DNA from: Cenococcum geophilum 1.58
Taxonomy: Eukaryota > Ascomycota > Dothideomycetes > Gloniales > Gloniaceae
Assembly: GCA_001692895.1 (NCBI GenBank)
Contig: KV748178.1
Coordinates: 4,625,917 to 4,689,916 of the forward strand
DNA length: 64,000 nt
Direction: 5' to 3'
The notes under the pieces were generated by a model that saw nothing but the letters and a program-made list of their open reading frames with translations, did not search any database and was not told where the DNA came from. The number at the start of each line of letters is the position of its first letter. Position 1 is the stretch's first letter. The position numbers and the translations under genes are program-made. This document shows positions 1-10,849 of this stretch, in pieces.

Positions 1-1188
1 TCAGCAACGACAATACCATGATTCTTAACCCTCTGCCACTCTGCGCGCTGCCACTCTGCTCAGCCCAGCCCAGCGCCCTGCCAGAGAAGCCAGCACGCGC
101 GAGGCAGCCTTCTTTGCCCCAAAAGGTCCGCAGCGGTGCGACCCTTAGGCGTCCGCTATCAATCGCTGCCGCTTCGTGCGCCAGCCCAGGTGGCAGAGCT
201 GCTCGTAGGGCACAGAGCTCCGCTCACCAAGTGGCTGGGGATCCCCGGCTGTTCCGCGTCAAAGTCCAGCCACCAGCGCGCATCCAGACAGTTCGCACTC
301 TCTTGTGCCTGCCTGCCCTATCTCACCACTGAGTCCTCCTCCACACTCCCTCCCCCCCAACAGCCAACCCAATCCCCCCATTTGCTCCGTACCTCCCGCT
401 CAGATGCTGCCTCGTCCCTCGTCGACGCCGTCCTCGCCCTGCCCATTCCTCTCCCTCCCGTCCGCGCCGACTGTCAGTTGTCTTGCTGCACTGCTCTGCG
501 GTGTCCTGATCATTGGCTGAGCCTCAGTCTTCCCGCTAGACCTGTCCAGAGAGGTGGGCGCCAAACACCATCTGAGCGAAAGCAGGCCCCTCTGCCGCAT
601 CCTCTCGCGGCCATTGGCCTCGTAACCGTTTTCTCACCGCGAAAACCAATCACCCTTCGCCTCCGGCTGCATGCCCATTCCTTGACAAGCCGCTCAGAGT
701 CTAGCGCCCGACCCCCATCGACATCTTATCCGTCGTCCGGTTTCCTTGGTCCCATATCAGGACCGGTCGCTTCTCGGTCGGAGCGCATTGTTCTGGCATC
801 GCATCGCATCGCATCGCATCGCAGCGCAAGACCATCAGCGCCGGAAAATCGCACGCTTTGTGAAGCTGCGATTTCGCGAAGCGCAGGCTGTATTCTACGC
901 ATCTGTCGCCACAATTTGTTTTGATTGGAGTTGCGCGCCGATCCTCCAGCTTTTCGCGTGCAACGCCGCAGCCCATTCGATCAAGAATCCTCAGCTTAAC
1001 GAAGTCACGAAAGTCTTCAGACAACCTAGATTCCGCTATTTCAGTATCATTCATCGCTATAGACCGAGTTGCCGTCGCGTTTGGCTCCGTGATACTCGGT
1101 GGACTTCCTGGTCGAGAGCCTCCTCCCGCCTCCCGCGCCTCTTTGTCTCACTGACGGCTGCGAAGATCACGGCAGAACAAAGGGAAGC
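1..1188 (+). promoter_or_regulatory. Upstream region and probable 5' leader of the Scw1-type gene
   Basis: No convincing gene. The DNA is C-rich and pyrimidine-rich with short poly-C and CCTCC runs, typical of fungal promoters and 5' leaders. Open frames here are short, mutually overlapping on both strands and of low complexity. The frame of the downstream gene stays open upstream to 1099, but that extension begins with GTG and has no ATG, so I treat it as leader. A non-coding first exon cannot be excluded without transcript data. Confidence 0.5.
797..821. repeat. CATCG pentanucleotide microsatellite, five units
   Basis: Five perfect tandem copies of CATCG, followed by a near copy CAGCG. It lies about 370 bp upstream of the start codon of the RNA-binding protein gene, so in its promoter or leader. 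Probably length-polymorphic. No function is claimed. Confidence 0.85.
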
Positions 1189-2934
1189 ATGGCCGGTGGG
1201 CCGAGCCCGAGCAGCACCAGTCCTTCGAATCTCTCCAACAGCAGTCCGTTCCTTCACGGTTCTTTTAGCTCAACCTCGTCGTCTCCGCCCAAACAGCCCT
1301 TTTCTTCGCAGAATACCATGTCCGCAGACGTGTTTGCCGGATCGCATGGCTATAATTTGCCGCCGCCGATTGGGGAAAGGAGGCCATTAGAAAAGAGCGG
1401 CATGTCGTTACTTTCCTTCAGCGAAGTCGAGCCAAGTACGGAGTCCAAAGGCCTCCCAGCTATTTTTCTGCGTAAATTACCCACCAGCAGCGACAGAGAA
1501 GCCGTTCGAAATATTCTTTTGTTCGCTAAGGATCTTATTGATTGTGAGCTCGTTACAGCAAAGTACCCCGAAGACAAGGGCTTTGCGTCCGCTGTGGCAA
1601 GATTCCGGTCCTTGGAGGGCGCGAAGGAAGCCAGAAACCTTCTGAACGGTAAACGTAACGCTTCAAATGACGCCAATATCATCGTGGACTTGATTCAAGA
1701 CGGAATTCCCGGAACCATTGGCTCCAGAAGGAATACCGTCGACAGCACCACGAATCGCCAAGGCTCAGTTCCAGCTGCCTCTGGCATCTTAACCAACGGA
1801 CAGAATGGCCGACAGTCAAGGTATAACGGAACTTTTCAGAACATGGAGAGGATGTCTCCACCCAACGGCACCCCAGGCCTTGGCAACGGTGAATTTCCGG
1901 TCCAAAATTTGTTCTCACCAACATCACCCGTTAGCACGTCTTTTAACCATAGAAATCTTGGAAAGTCGGTTATCAACGACGAAGCCGACGATGAAACTGA
2001 GGGGTTGCTCAAAGAATCCATTGGTTATGCTACTGGGAGCCAGCCAGCACAAACAGCAATGCCTCGTCGTACGACCAACCCATCTATACCAGTTTCTCGC
2101 TTTTCTGCACTGTCTCTGAATACTAATGGCACTACCGGAATCTCCTCTCCGCCTTTGTCAAGTTATGCGTCTCCGCGGTCTGCAGCAACAGTTCAGTCTC
2201 CCAGTACTGCCATCTCTGCCATGTCCCCGCATACTATTCCATCTGCAATGAATAACTTGGGACCGAATGCTAGTTATCAACAGTTTTCCTCGCATTACCC
2301 TAGACACAACTACCCACCAGTCAATCCTGCTGATCAGAACCCTCCTTGCAACACTCTTTATGTGGGAAACTTGCCAATCGATACGTCGGAAGACGAACTT
2401 AAGGCTATGTTTTCTAAGCAACGCGGATATAAGAGGCTATGTTTCCGCACGAAGCAGAACGGCCCTATGTGTTTTGTTGAGTTTGAAGACATTTCTTTTG
2501 CTACAAAGGCATTGAACGAGCTTTACGGTCACCCATTACACAACAGCGTCAAAGGGGGAATCCGACTCAGCTTCTCGAAGAATCCGTTGGGTGTTCGTAC
2601 TGGGCAGTCGAGCAGCATGGGTTCTCCAACTCCCCTGCCTCCTGCAGCAGTAATGCCTGGTTTTGGAGGAAACCCTGGAGCCCCACCTGGATTTACCACC
2701 GCAACTGGCCCACCCCCAGGACTCTCTGCGCCTCCGGGGCTTTCAACCCCTGTGAACACCAACGGAAATCCAAACTTTAGCGTCTTCTCTAACGGAGGCT
2801 TTGGAGTCGCTGCAAACGACATGACTAGTCCAATCAGGGCACAACCTTTGGGTGGAGGACTTGCCACTAGTGTTGCTGGCGGTACTTTTGGTGGCATGGG
2901 TGGTGGCTATTCCACCTATATGATGGGACGCTGA
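1189..2934 (+). CDS. scw1: RRM RNA-binding protein, Scw1/Whi3 type
   Basis: Single-exon gene, 581 residues. Start at 1189 (AAGCATGGCC, good context); the frame is open further upstream but only with a GTG. A canonical RRM begins near residue 388: RNP2 is LYVGNL at 390-395 and RNP1-like GPMCFVEF is at 425-432. A degenerate RRM-like segment occupies about residues 91-165, starting AIFLRKLP. The N-terminus is Ser/Pro-rich, the middle is low-complexity Ser/Thr/Asn, and the C-terminus is Gly/Pro/Met-rich, as expected of a disordered mRNA-binding protein. In Schizosaccharomyces pombe Scw1 affects cell-wall integrity and septation, and in budding yeast Whi3 binds mRNAs of cell-cycle regulators. Assignment to that family is firm; the exact targets here are inference. 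It stands alone, with more than 1 kb to the next gene. Confidence 0.9.
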   Translation: MAGGPSPSSTSPSNLSNSSPFLHGSFSSTSSSPPKQPFSSQNTMSADVFAGSHGYNLPPPIGERRPLEKSGMSLLSFSEVEPSTESKGLPAIFLRKLPTSSDREAVRNILLFAKDLIDCELVTAKYPEDKGFASAVARFRSLEGAKEARNLLNGKRNASNDANIIVDLIQDGIPGTIGSRRNTVDSTTNRQGSVPAASGILTNGQNGRQSRYNGTFQNMERMSPPNGTPGLGNGEFPVQNLFSPTSPVSTSFNHRNLGKSVINDEADDETEGLLKESIGYATGSQPAQTAMPRRTTNPSIPVSRFSALSLNTNGTTGISSPPLSSYASPRSAATVQSPSTAISAMSPHTIPSAMNNLGPNASYQQFSSHYPRHNYPPVNPADQNPPCNTLYVGNLPIDTSEDELKAMFSKQRGYKRLCFRTKQNGPMCFVEFEDISFATKALNELYGHPLHNSVKGGIRLSFSKNPLGVRTGQSSSMGSPTPLPPAAVMPGFGGNPGAPPGFTTATGPPPGLSAPPGLSTPVNTNGNPNFSVFSNGGFGVAANDMTSPIRAQPLGGGLATSVAGGTFGGMGGGYSTYMMGR

Positions 2935-4194
2935 ACAGTTTATGATGTAAGAAACCCATTACGCAGTCATGTGTGATGATACCGGGAGTTTAGGGGCGTG
3001 GGGGCATAAATCCGGACTGGTGTGCGAAACTCTGTTTCTTCTACTGTTGCGCGATATCCTGTCACTTCAATCATTGCGTGGTGTCTTGCTTGAAATTCTT
3101 TTTCTGGTTTCTCATTCCGGCACGGGCATGGGTAATGGCGTGAAACTCCATCGAAGACCATTGCGTCTCTTTGGGGGTGGGCTGCGTTTCAAGCATACAG
3201 CGATGATTCCCCCTTGCGCGTTGTTTTTTAGGGATTACTGCTAGGAGTAGGGCGCATACGGGTGGTGGTCATTTTTGGTTTCATTCTGGGGCATCCTTTG
3301 GGTTGCATTTGCCTGTCGTTCTCTGTTTTGCTCTCTGGGGCTAAGAAAAACCGGTCTTGCGGAAGTTGTATGGCGGAGGAATTCGTGTCGGACTTCGTGG
3401 CAGAATCCTTCTGGGTACTTTTCTTTGGTTTGTTTTCTTGACCGGCTTCGATCGGCTTTAATGGAACAGGATTTGTCATGGCAGGTTTCCTTCGGCTGTC
3501 TGTTCATCTGCGGCGGAGTTCTTCGTTCATCGGCCTTCTCACACATGGTATGGCGCTACTCTTCACGGCAGCGCATGGCTGAATCATTCTTGGTTGAACA
3601 GACGTTCTTATCCTGTTGTTCGTTGCATGGCGGCCATCTATCGCATGTTTTGTTTCACTTTGGTGCTTCCAAGCACGCTTTTGTCTGGTCATAGTATTTA
3701 GAATCGCGTCATACTTCAGAATACCTGAAGGCGGGGCGATATCCTGTCCTTACTGTTTTTTGGTTGGCGTTTACTAGGATTTCACACCCATCAGGCAGAC
3801 GTTAACGCATTTGCCTTCAAAGAGCATTCAACTTGGGGACAATAGAGTAATCTAGTGCAAGGCGTAATAAAAATAACATCTTGGGGGTAGCCTTTCGTCG
3901 AAGTACCAACTAACCTAGACAGGAAGGCCGCAATGCAAAATGCCGGATTCGAGTTTGGCTTGGGATGAATGCTCCAACAAGTCCAGTCCAGCAGTCCAGG
4001 CCTCAAGTCAAGGCCGCCAAATCGTAGACTGGATAAATCACGTGACATTAACATCCGAATTTTCGACAACTTGGCGAGACTGAACTACACACCTTCAACC
4101 TGAGCTCTATTCATCGGCGCACCTCTACTTACCTCAATTGCTCTACTCCCCATTCTATAAAGCCCACGCAGTGGCTCTCTTGCACCCCTTGAAA
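2935..4194. other. Intergenic: 3' UTR of the RRM gene and promoter of the mS45 gene
   Basis: About 1.26 kb without a supported gene. The first ~850 bp is T- and G-rich on the + strand and looks like a long 3' UTR. Open frames of up to 139 codons occur on both strands, but they overlap each other, lack splice logic or domain similarity, and have biased composition. The last ~350 bp is the promoter and leader of the next gene. Confidence 0.5.
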
Positions 4195-5602
4195 ATGCCT
4201 CCCCGGATACGCGCCAGTAATCTTCGCTGTTCATTAACTTACTCCTGTCCTTCGTCTCCTCGCCCTCAATCGCTCTCCCAAGCAACCCAAACGACGAGAG
4301 AGTTTTCCCAGACAACATGTCGGCGAGCCACAAGGATGCGAAGACGCATGTATGCATGGCTGAATGGGCCCGGTAGGGTGTTTGAAAACCCCCTCCTAGG
4401 CTCTACGAATTACCTCGGGGCGTACGACAAGAGCGGTAACCTGATTCGGGGGAGGGATAATCCACGAGAAGAAAATACCAATGAAGACCTGCCGAGTTTG
4501 GAGGCAGATGCAGAGGCGGAAGCGAACGATGAAATGCGGGAAAGGAAAGACAGGACCGACGAGGACAAAGTCGATGCGCTGGAAGAGGAGGTGCAGAGGC
4601 AGGAAAAGGCGGGGAAGAGCAGAGAGGGCAAGGACGATGACGGCGCGCTCTCGCGGGAAACGATGGAGGACCTGAGGCCTTTTCCGTTGAATAAACAATT
4701 TAGGAGTCAGCCGGTGCTGAGCGAGGAGCTTCGAGAAGCAATTTATAATGAGGTGGTAGCCCGTGGTATTTCACTTCCCACCGTGAGCGTCCAGTTCGGT
4801 GTTTCAAATGAGAGAGTGGCCGCAGTGGTGAGGTTGAAGCAGATGGAGAAAGAGTGGATTGGCCAGGTAAGCTTTTCTCATATTTCGATTTTATTGCAGG
4901 ATGCACATGATGAGACACAAAACAAATTCGATTAGTCTTTAAGACTCCCACATGGTTAAAAATATTTTGCTATGCTCTTTCTGAACCGTTATCCTTCATC
5001 TACTTTCAATTGGCCATCCATATATAAAGATGACTGACAATTGATGCTAGGGTAAAAAACTCGCGGCACCCTACTCCAAGGCCGTTCTTGCCATGCTCCC
5101 TCAGACACCATATGTTCGCCAAGGGAAAGGCGAACGACCGGTTCCACATGAACCTATCAACGATCTCCCCGTGCACCCTGCCACCCGTCAACAACTTTTC
5201 GTCCCGGTCTCTGAATCTCGTAACTTCACCCGTGAGGACGCAGCTCGTGCCTTCGATGAAACACTACTCACAGCCGACAAACGTATCCCACATCCAGAGC
5301 TCGTAATTGTGGAACGAGAAAGATTAGCTGGAATTAGTAATGAGGAGCGGGTTAGGCTAGCTGCGGCGCGTATGGAGCTGGAGAAGAGGAGGAAAGAAAA
5401 GGTTGAGAAGAAGAGGCAGGATGAATTGAACAAAACCCAGACCGTGCCTGGAAGGAGGTGGGATTTTGTGTTTAAGGATATTAGTGTGGAGAATGTAGGA
5501 CCTGATGGCAGGGATCCGAGGGGCGTGGGCTGGCGATACGGGGTCCCGCATCAGGACCGGAAGAAGGGCCAAGTTAAGATTCCTACAAGGGTAGATGGGT
5601 AG
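4195..5602 (+). CDS. mrps35: Mitochondrial small-subunit ribosomal protein mS45 (Bot1/Mrps35 family)
   Basis: Two exons, 4195-4866 and 5051-5602, giving 407 residues. The 184-bp intron starts GTAAGC and ends CTAG, has CTGAC at 5034-5038, and splits the gene in phase 0. An earlier CAG at 4897-4899 would give a stop soon after, so I rejected it. The N-terminus (about 45 residues) is Arg/Ser-rich with no acids, a likely mitochondrial presequence. The family signature WLNGPGRVF followed by LGSTNYLGAYD lies near residues 59-80. Middle and C-terminal parts are charged, with a predicted coiled-coil Glu/Arg/Lys stretch. In yeasts this family (Bot1p domain) is a component of the mitoribosome small subunit needed for respiration. 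The match is by family signature and length. Confidence 0.9.
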
Positions 5603-5977
5603 ATGACTGTAAGATATATGGAAATTCTTGTCACTTGCATATGTTCAAGGTTTGTAGGATATTGTGTATGTCGACCTGTATCATACCGAAAGAAGGCAGA
5701 AGTGGCCTTCTAACTTCCAATATACAAATCACTGATCGCATAATTTACCACTATGCTACAGCTCACTACATCGCAGAGGTTCTTAACCTACTTCGCTTGG
5801 TCTTGCAGCCGTCCAGCTGTGATGCTGAACGTCCGGTTTGCCCTGATTTTAGACCTTGGTCAAAAAGTCCTGCATTGCCGAGTGGTAATAAAGCGACGGT
5901 GAGATGCCAAGTTCTCTATGCGCTGCCGACATGTTGAACGGCACGTCTCGTCCGATGCGGATAGCTTGGTTGCGATT
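5603..5977. other. Intergenic between convergent genes
   Basis: 375 bp separating the 3' ends of the mS45 gene (+) and the TMEM208-type gene (-). AT-rich with no supported coding; it should hold both polyadenylation regions. Confidence 0.6.
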
Positions 5978-6659
5978 CTACCGATATTGGACCTTCTGTC
6001 CACCCCTTTTCTCCATCTTTTGCTGTCTCTTACTTCCCGCCTGTGGAGTGCCGGCACTGTCCGCTCCTGCGAATTTTGACATGCCTCCTTGCGCACCCAT
6101 GAAGGTCATATAAGCAAGCCATGCGGAATAAGCTGGTATAGCAATCTGTGACGATCCATATTTTAGCACTCAAGCTATTATAATTAAAAGAGGATCGAGA
6201 TAAGATTTACACTTACCCACCACCACCATGCACAATCCCCCAGCACGGCGGCCAAAATCACGCAACCGTAAGTCCAGTATAGCACATCCCACATATACTC
6301 GGTGAGTCCCTTTGCTTCAAGGTCTTCGCCGCTTTTCCGTAGTTCACCGGGAGAGGAACCGTAGGTAGGGCGACCAATACGCTCAAACTGGAATTGGATG
6401 AAAAATGAGGGGAAGCAAAGGAGGATGTAGAGAGCGAGCGATTTTTTGGTGAAGCTGGACCGCCAAAGGAGACATCGCAGGAGGATGAAAAAAGTGTGTA
6501 TAACGAGAGTGAGCAACAGAGTACGGTTCAGCACCGCAGTATTATGGGCAGCGAGAGTCTTGGCCGCTTTCTGAGACACATTAGTAGAATATTCGGATGA
6601 GCGAAGGAGGGCTTATGGTTTTATAATGGGGGAGGAGGATTGGTACGTACTTGTGCCAT
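5978..6659 (-). CDS. TMEM208/SND2-family ER membrane protein
   Basis: Three exons on the minus strand: 6651-6659, 6217-6570 and 5978-6145, encoding 176 residues. The first exon is only nine bases (Met-Ala-Gln). Intron 1 (6571-6650) runs GTACGT to CAG with a perfect TACTAAT at 6580-6586; intron 2 (6146-6216) runs GTAAGT to CAG; both are phase 0. The protein starts MAQKAAKTLAAHN, typical of fungal DUF788/TMEM208 proteins (usual length about 170-180). Hydrophobic segments lie near residues 18-36, 46-62 and 99-135, and there is a run of four Trp. The C-terminus is a basic tail. In yeast Snd2 is part of the SRP-independent route for targeting proteins to the ER. The tiny first exon would be missed by automatic prediction. 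It is divergent from the APC3 gene. Confidence 0.88.
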
Positions 6660-7175
6660 GATGATGGTGCTATATAGGCGCCTTTCAATATGTGATGTGT
6701 GAAGTAGTTCGCGGTTCGGTGGGCGTTGCCTTTTGCGGCCCGTGCATTGCCTGACCAAAGTCCTCAAATCACAACATCAAAGCGCGAACGACGCCGTCAA
6801 TCTCTCCGAGCGGCAGTGACCCTCAGTCAACCTCGAACCACGAAAACCCTATGCATTCACTTGCACCCTCGGACAAACACTGTAGCGCTCTGTGCTGAAT
6901 CCTGCACGCTGCACGCTGCTCGCTCGTTCAGTTTGGCAATTAGCTTTGTCGAGCTGCAGATTGAAAGCGTCTCAAAGAAACAGCCGCAGCAAGGCTCACA
7001 ACGATCGTACGCTGGATCGCAGTCACTGCAGAGCCGCATTCATGATCAGCATCAGTGGATCGCTTTTCCGTCCACTCGAATTCTCTGTGGATAGGCAAAA
7101 ATCTGCCTGTTTTAACCTCATCGTAACAACAACCTAGAAAACCCGCCACTCGCCCTCTCACCTATTTTGCCTATA
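6660..7175. promoter_or_regulatory. Shared divergent promoter of the TMEM208-type and APC3 genes
   Basis: 516 bp between two genes transcribed away from each other, so both promoters must lie here or overlap. Mixed composition with CAACAACC-type and pyrimidine-rich stretches just before the APC3 start. No gene is supported: the open frames are short and overlap on both strands. Confidence 0.65.
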
Positions 7176-9841
7176 ATGTCTCCCTCCAACACTTGCGTAG
7201 CGGCTCAGCTACGCCAACTAATATACTACCACCTCGATAACGACTTGGTACAAAACGCTCTCTTCCTCGCTGGTCGTCTACATGGTCTAGAGCCACGCAG
7301 CCCGGACGCGGCTCACCTGCTCGCGCTGTGCCATTTTCGCCTAGGACGACTGAAGGCAGCATACGATTATTCTAGGGATAAAGGATTGCGGGGTCAGCAT
7401 TTGGGATGCGCATATGTGTTTGCGCAGGCGTGTTTAGGCTTGGAGAGGCTTGCGGATGGTATTGGGGCATTAGATCGCGCAAGGGGTCTTTGGGGAGGAC
7501 GAAATCATTGGAGTGAGTCGAAAGTGGAGTTGCCACTTCCTCGATCGCGGCCTCTGGCGTGGGATGGAGGGCTGACGAGTTCTGTTTAGACAAGCATTCC
7601 GAAAATTCGAGACGACATCTTCCGGATGCAGCGGCGGTTAATTGTCTGTTAGGCAAATTATGGAGGGCGCATGGCGACATGAAGAAGGCGGTAGATTGCT
7701 ATGTCGAGGCACTGAAGCTGAATCCTTTCATGTGGGATGCATATCTTGACCTGTGCGATACAGGTACTGCAGAACTTTTACTTCTCCGCATTTTCGCTCA
7801 CTAACAGATTTAGGCGTCGTTGTCCGACCGTCAAACATCTTCAAAATGACTCCCGAGATGCTAGCGTTTCTTTCTCACTCTACAGTATCGTCTAACGGAA
7901 ATGGTTCACCTCTGCAGATGCCTTCACAAGAGCCACCTGCCGTGACCAAAACTCAGTATGCTGCAACGCCAGGAAACAATCCTTTTAACCCCTCCAACCG
8001 CAATGGGAACGATATTGGGCTTAACCTGGGAGGATCATACTTGTTATCAAAACTAAATGGTAGCATTCCCGTTGTTAATGGGAATGGGAATGGTTCTCAC
8101 TACCCTGATGTTGAAACACCAACCTCTAATGGGCAGAATTACGACGATGATGTAATGATGGGCGATGCAGGCGGAGGACCGGTAATCAATATTCCAGGAA
8201 ACGAACCGCCGCAAGCTCCTGTGAGGAAACAACGGACGGTGCAGCCTTTTGCATCAGATGCTGGCATGGAAGCACCAAAGATGAGGCCGATCACTACGAG
8301 GAGCAGGTTAAAAACGAGTTCTGAAAGTTCAGAAGCAGCGGAGGCCCCTCGACCGATTGGGCAAGCCAATCACAAGAGGACAATTTCCGGGCACTCGACC
8401 CAACCGAGTAGTTCACTTAATCTCGATCCAACCGCTGCGCCACAGCGAAGGAGTGTAAGGCTTTTCAATCAGATCAGCCAGATTAGACCATCCAGCAGTA
8501 GACTAGCATCTGCAGCCGGAAGAGATCCCGAATCGAAGGAGCGGCGAGAACTAAGAAAAGCGAAGGCCACAGGCGCTAAGGGACGATCAGGAACAACGTC
8601 GACTGTTGGAAGGGTTGTGAGTGGTAACAGGAAACCTGTTGAGCTTACGGATCACAACCTAAAGGATTCACGGCCACCTAGTGTAATTGGAGGTGTTCCA
8701 CCAGTACCAAAAATGGCAGTGATAGCGCCACCGAACGATACCGGACGAGAGCAAGAAGCGCTACAGTGGTTACTAGACCTTCTCTCAAAGCTTGGAACTG
8801 GCTACTTCCATCTGTCCCGTTACCAATGCCAAGCAGCGCTCCAAGCGTTCGCATCAGTTCCGCCGCAACAGCGAGAAACACCCTGGGTACTGGCCCAGGT
8901 TGGAAAAGCCTACTATGAACGATCTTCCTACGCCGAAGCTGAAGAAGTTTTTGCGCGAATTAGGAAGATCTCTCCATCTCGAATGGAAGACATGGAAGTG
9001 TATTCCAACGTGCTGTGGCAACTAAAGAAAGAAACCGACCTTGCATATCTATCTCACGAGCTTATCGAAGCTGACCGTCTCTCTCCACAGGCATGGTGCG
9101 CGATTGGCAATTCCTTTTCCCTGCAACGTGAGCACGAACAAGCTATTAAGTGTTTCAAACGTGCAACTCAGCTGGATCCAAAGTTTGCGTATGCGTTCAC
9201 TCTCCAAGGGCACGAGCACGTCGCCAATGAAGAGTCTGAAAAGGCGCTTTTAGCATACAGGTGTGCGATATCAGCTGACCACAGGCATTATAATGGACGG
9301 TATGGCCTTGGCCAGGTTTTTGAGAAAATGGGCAAGTTTGATATTGCCGAGCAGCATTACAGGTTTGCAGCGCAGATTAATCCGACGAATGCCCTATTGG
9401 CCGTTAGGATTGGAGCGGTGAGTTTATGCATTTCTATTTTGATTAACAGGTCCGCATTTTTCATTATACTAATTGAATTCCCAGGTCCTTGACAAGATGA
9501 AGAAGACTCAAGCAGCACTCGTCCAGTACAGCCACGCATGTGACCTAGATCCTCGGTCCAACCTTGCGCGCTTCAGGAAAGCCCAGGCGCTCATGAAACT
9601 ACGACATCCTGAGGAAGCGCTCACAGAGCTAGAAATCCTGAAGGACCTAGCACCTGATGACGCAAATGTGCATTTCATGCTCGGCAGGCTCTATAAAATG
9701 ACGAGGGATAAAACAGCAGCGATCCGGCATTTCACGATTGCTCTAAACTTGGACCCGAAGGCAGCGCAGTACATTAAAGAGGCCATGGAGAGCTTGGAGG
9801 ATGATGAGGATGACGATTTTGATGAGGAGGGGGTGTCGTGA
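7176..9841 (+). CDS. bimA: Anaphase-promoting complex subunit 3 (BimA/Cdc27/Nuc2), TPR protein
   Basis: Four exons: 7176-7512, 7590-7763, 7814-9417 and 9485-9841, encoding 823 residues (Aspergillus BimA is of similar size). Introns are 77, 50 and 67 bp; branch sites CTGAC (7572-7576), CTAAC (just before 7813) and TACTAAT (9467-9473) are visible, and all phases agree. The N-terminal Apc3 TPR block spans about residues 10-165 and includes HLPDAAAV and KLNPFMWDA. A disordered Asn/Ser-rich linker follows to about 475, then consecutive TPRs from about 480 to 800 and an acidic tail. APC3 is a scaffold of the ubiquitin ligase that triggers anaphase and binds the Ile-Arg tails of co-activators and APC10. 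Essential in yeasts and Aspergillus. Identification rests on the TPR order, exon-joined continuity and family motifs. Confidence 0.93.
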
Positions 9842-10849
9842 TGATAACGACTGGACAAAAAAAACGGATCCTCTTCCTGCGTCTAATTATCAGCTTCATA
9901 CCCCCTCCTTTTTTTAGCCGTCGCACGTGCCCCGGACCTGCATTCTGGCGTTTGCTATTTCATCGAATTCGATGCACGATACCTCGCGTCTTCCTCTGTC
10001 CGTTTTCTGGACGACCTGGTCTGGTCTGCGGCAAGTTTTTTGGGCACAATCGTTCTGCAGTTTTGCATTTAGGTAGCGTAGCAGCATTGATGGGTCTTGG
10101 GCTTTTGCATTTTGGCCCGAGGGGCTTGGGAGTTAAATGTTGCTTTCGGCTTTACTTGGGCGGACGACCACTTTGATGGATCGGCGTGATGGGGGGGACT
10201 TGGGCTGTACAAATACAGTAGCGTATGCTGTAAGCTTTTTGAGAATGAAGGAAACCGGTGAATAGGACGGGCCGAGATAAAGAGTAATGAAGTCTTGCCA
10301 GCGACAGCCGGGATTAGTGTGATGGATGCTTCTCGTGATAGAGTAATTGGGGGTTGGAGAGTGTAGAGAGGGTCACAAGGCGGGCTCGTCGTTCTATTTT
10401 CACGTCACGCGAAGAAAGTTTTGCTAGGACGTGTGCTAATTAATTAAATTCAACGTCGTCGCTCTAATTACCAGAACCCAGATGCTTTTTCCCACCTCTG
10501 GCAACTCACGCCTCTACCACACCTTGCTATCCCATCCCATCCCATGTTGCGTTGATGCGGAGCGGGACCTGAAAAGCAGGTCCAGCTCACCGCCCTGCAG
10601 CCTCGGCGTCTCAACGAACGAGCAGCAAGCAGAAAAAAAGCAGCAAGCAGCACCGCAACCCGGGCTCGCACCAACTCTCAACTCCCCTCTACCGCTCTGT
10701 CCTACACCAACCTCCAATAGCAGCAGCCATTGTCGTCACTGCTGCTACTACGGAGTACCACCACCACCACCAAATTCATCCAGTCCGCCGCGCCCAGCAC
10801 CCCGCACCGCACCGCACTCCGGGCCCGCGACTCCCATAAACCCGCAACG
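9842..10849. other. Intergenic: 3' UTR of APC3 and promoter of the acyltransferase gene
   Basis: About 1 kb without a supported gene. T- and G-rich just after the APC3 stop, then an AT-rich TTAATTAATTAAA segment near 10438, then a C-rich leader with a short CCA microsatellite at 10757-10771 immediately before the acyltransferase start. The 112-codon frame right after APC3 is probably UTR. Confidence 0.5.

Noticed and set aside
136-924. 262-codon + strand frame near the left end
   Set aside because: Low-complexity Ser/Arg/Pro composition, does not begin in good context, crosses the CATCG microsatellite, and resembles a C-rich promoter and leader.
1099-1188. Upstream extension of the RRM gene
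   Set aside because: Starts with GTG; the first ATG in frame is 1189 with good context.
3275-3694. 139-codon + strand frame after the RRM gene, with overlapping minus-strand frames
   Set aside because: Overlapping frames on both strands, biased Cys/Phe/Leu composition, no domain; best explained as 3' UTR.
4867-4935. Read-through of exon 1 of the mS45 gene to a stop at 4935
   Set aside because: A standard intron (GTAAGC, CTGAC, TAG) restores the conserved C-terminal half.
9838-10176. 112-codon frame after APC3
   Set aside because: Overlaps the APC3 stop, T/G-rich UTR composition, no domain.
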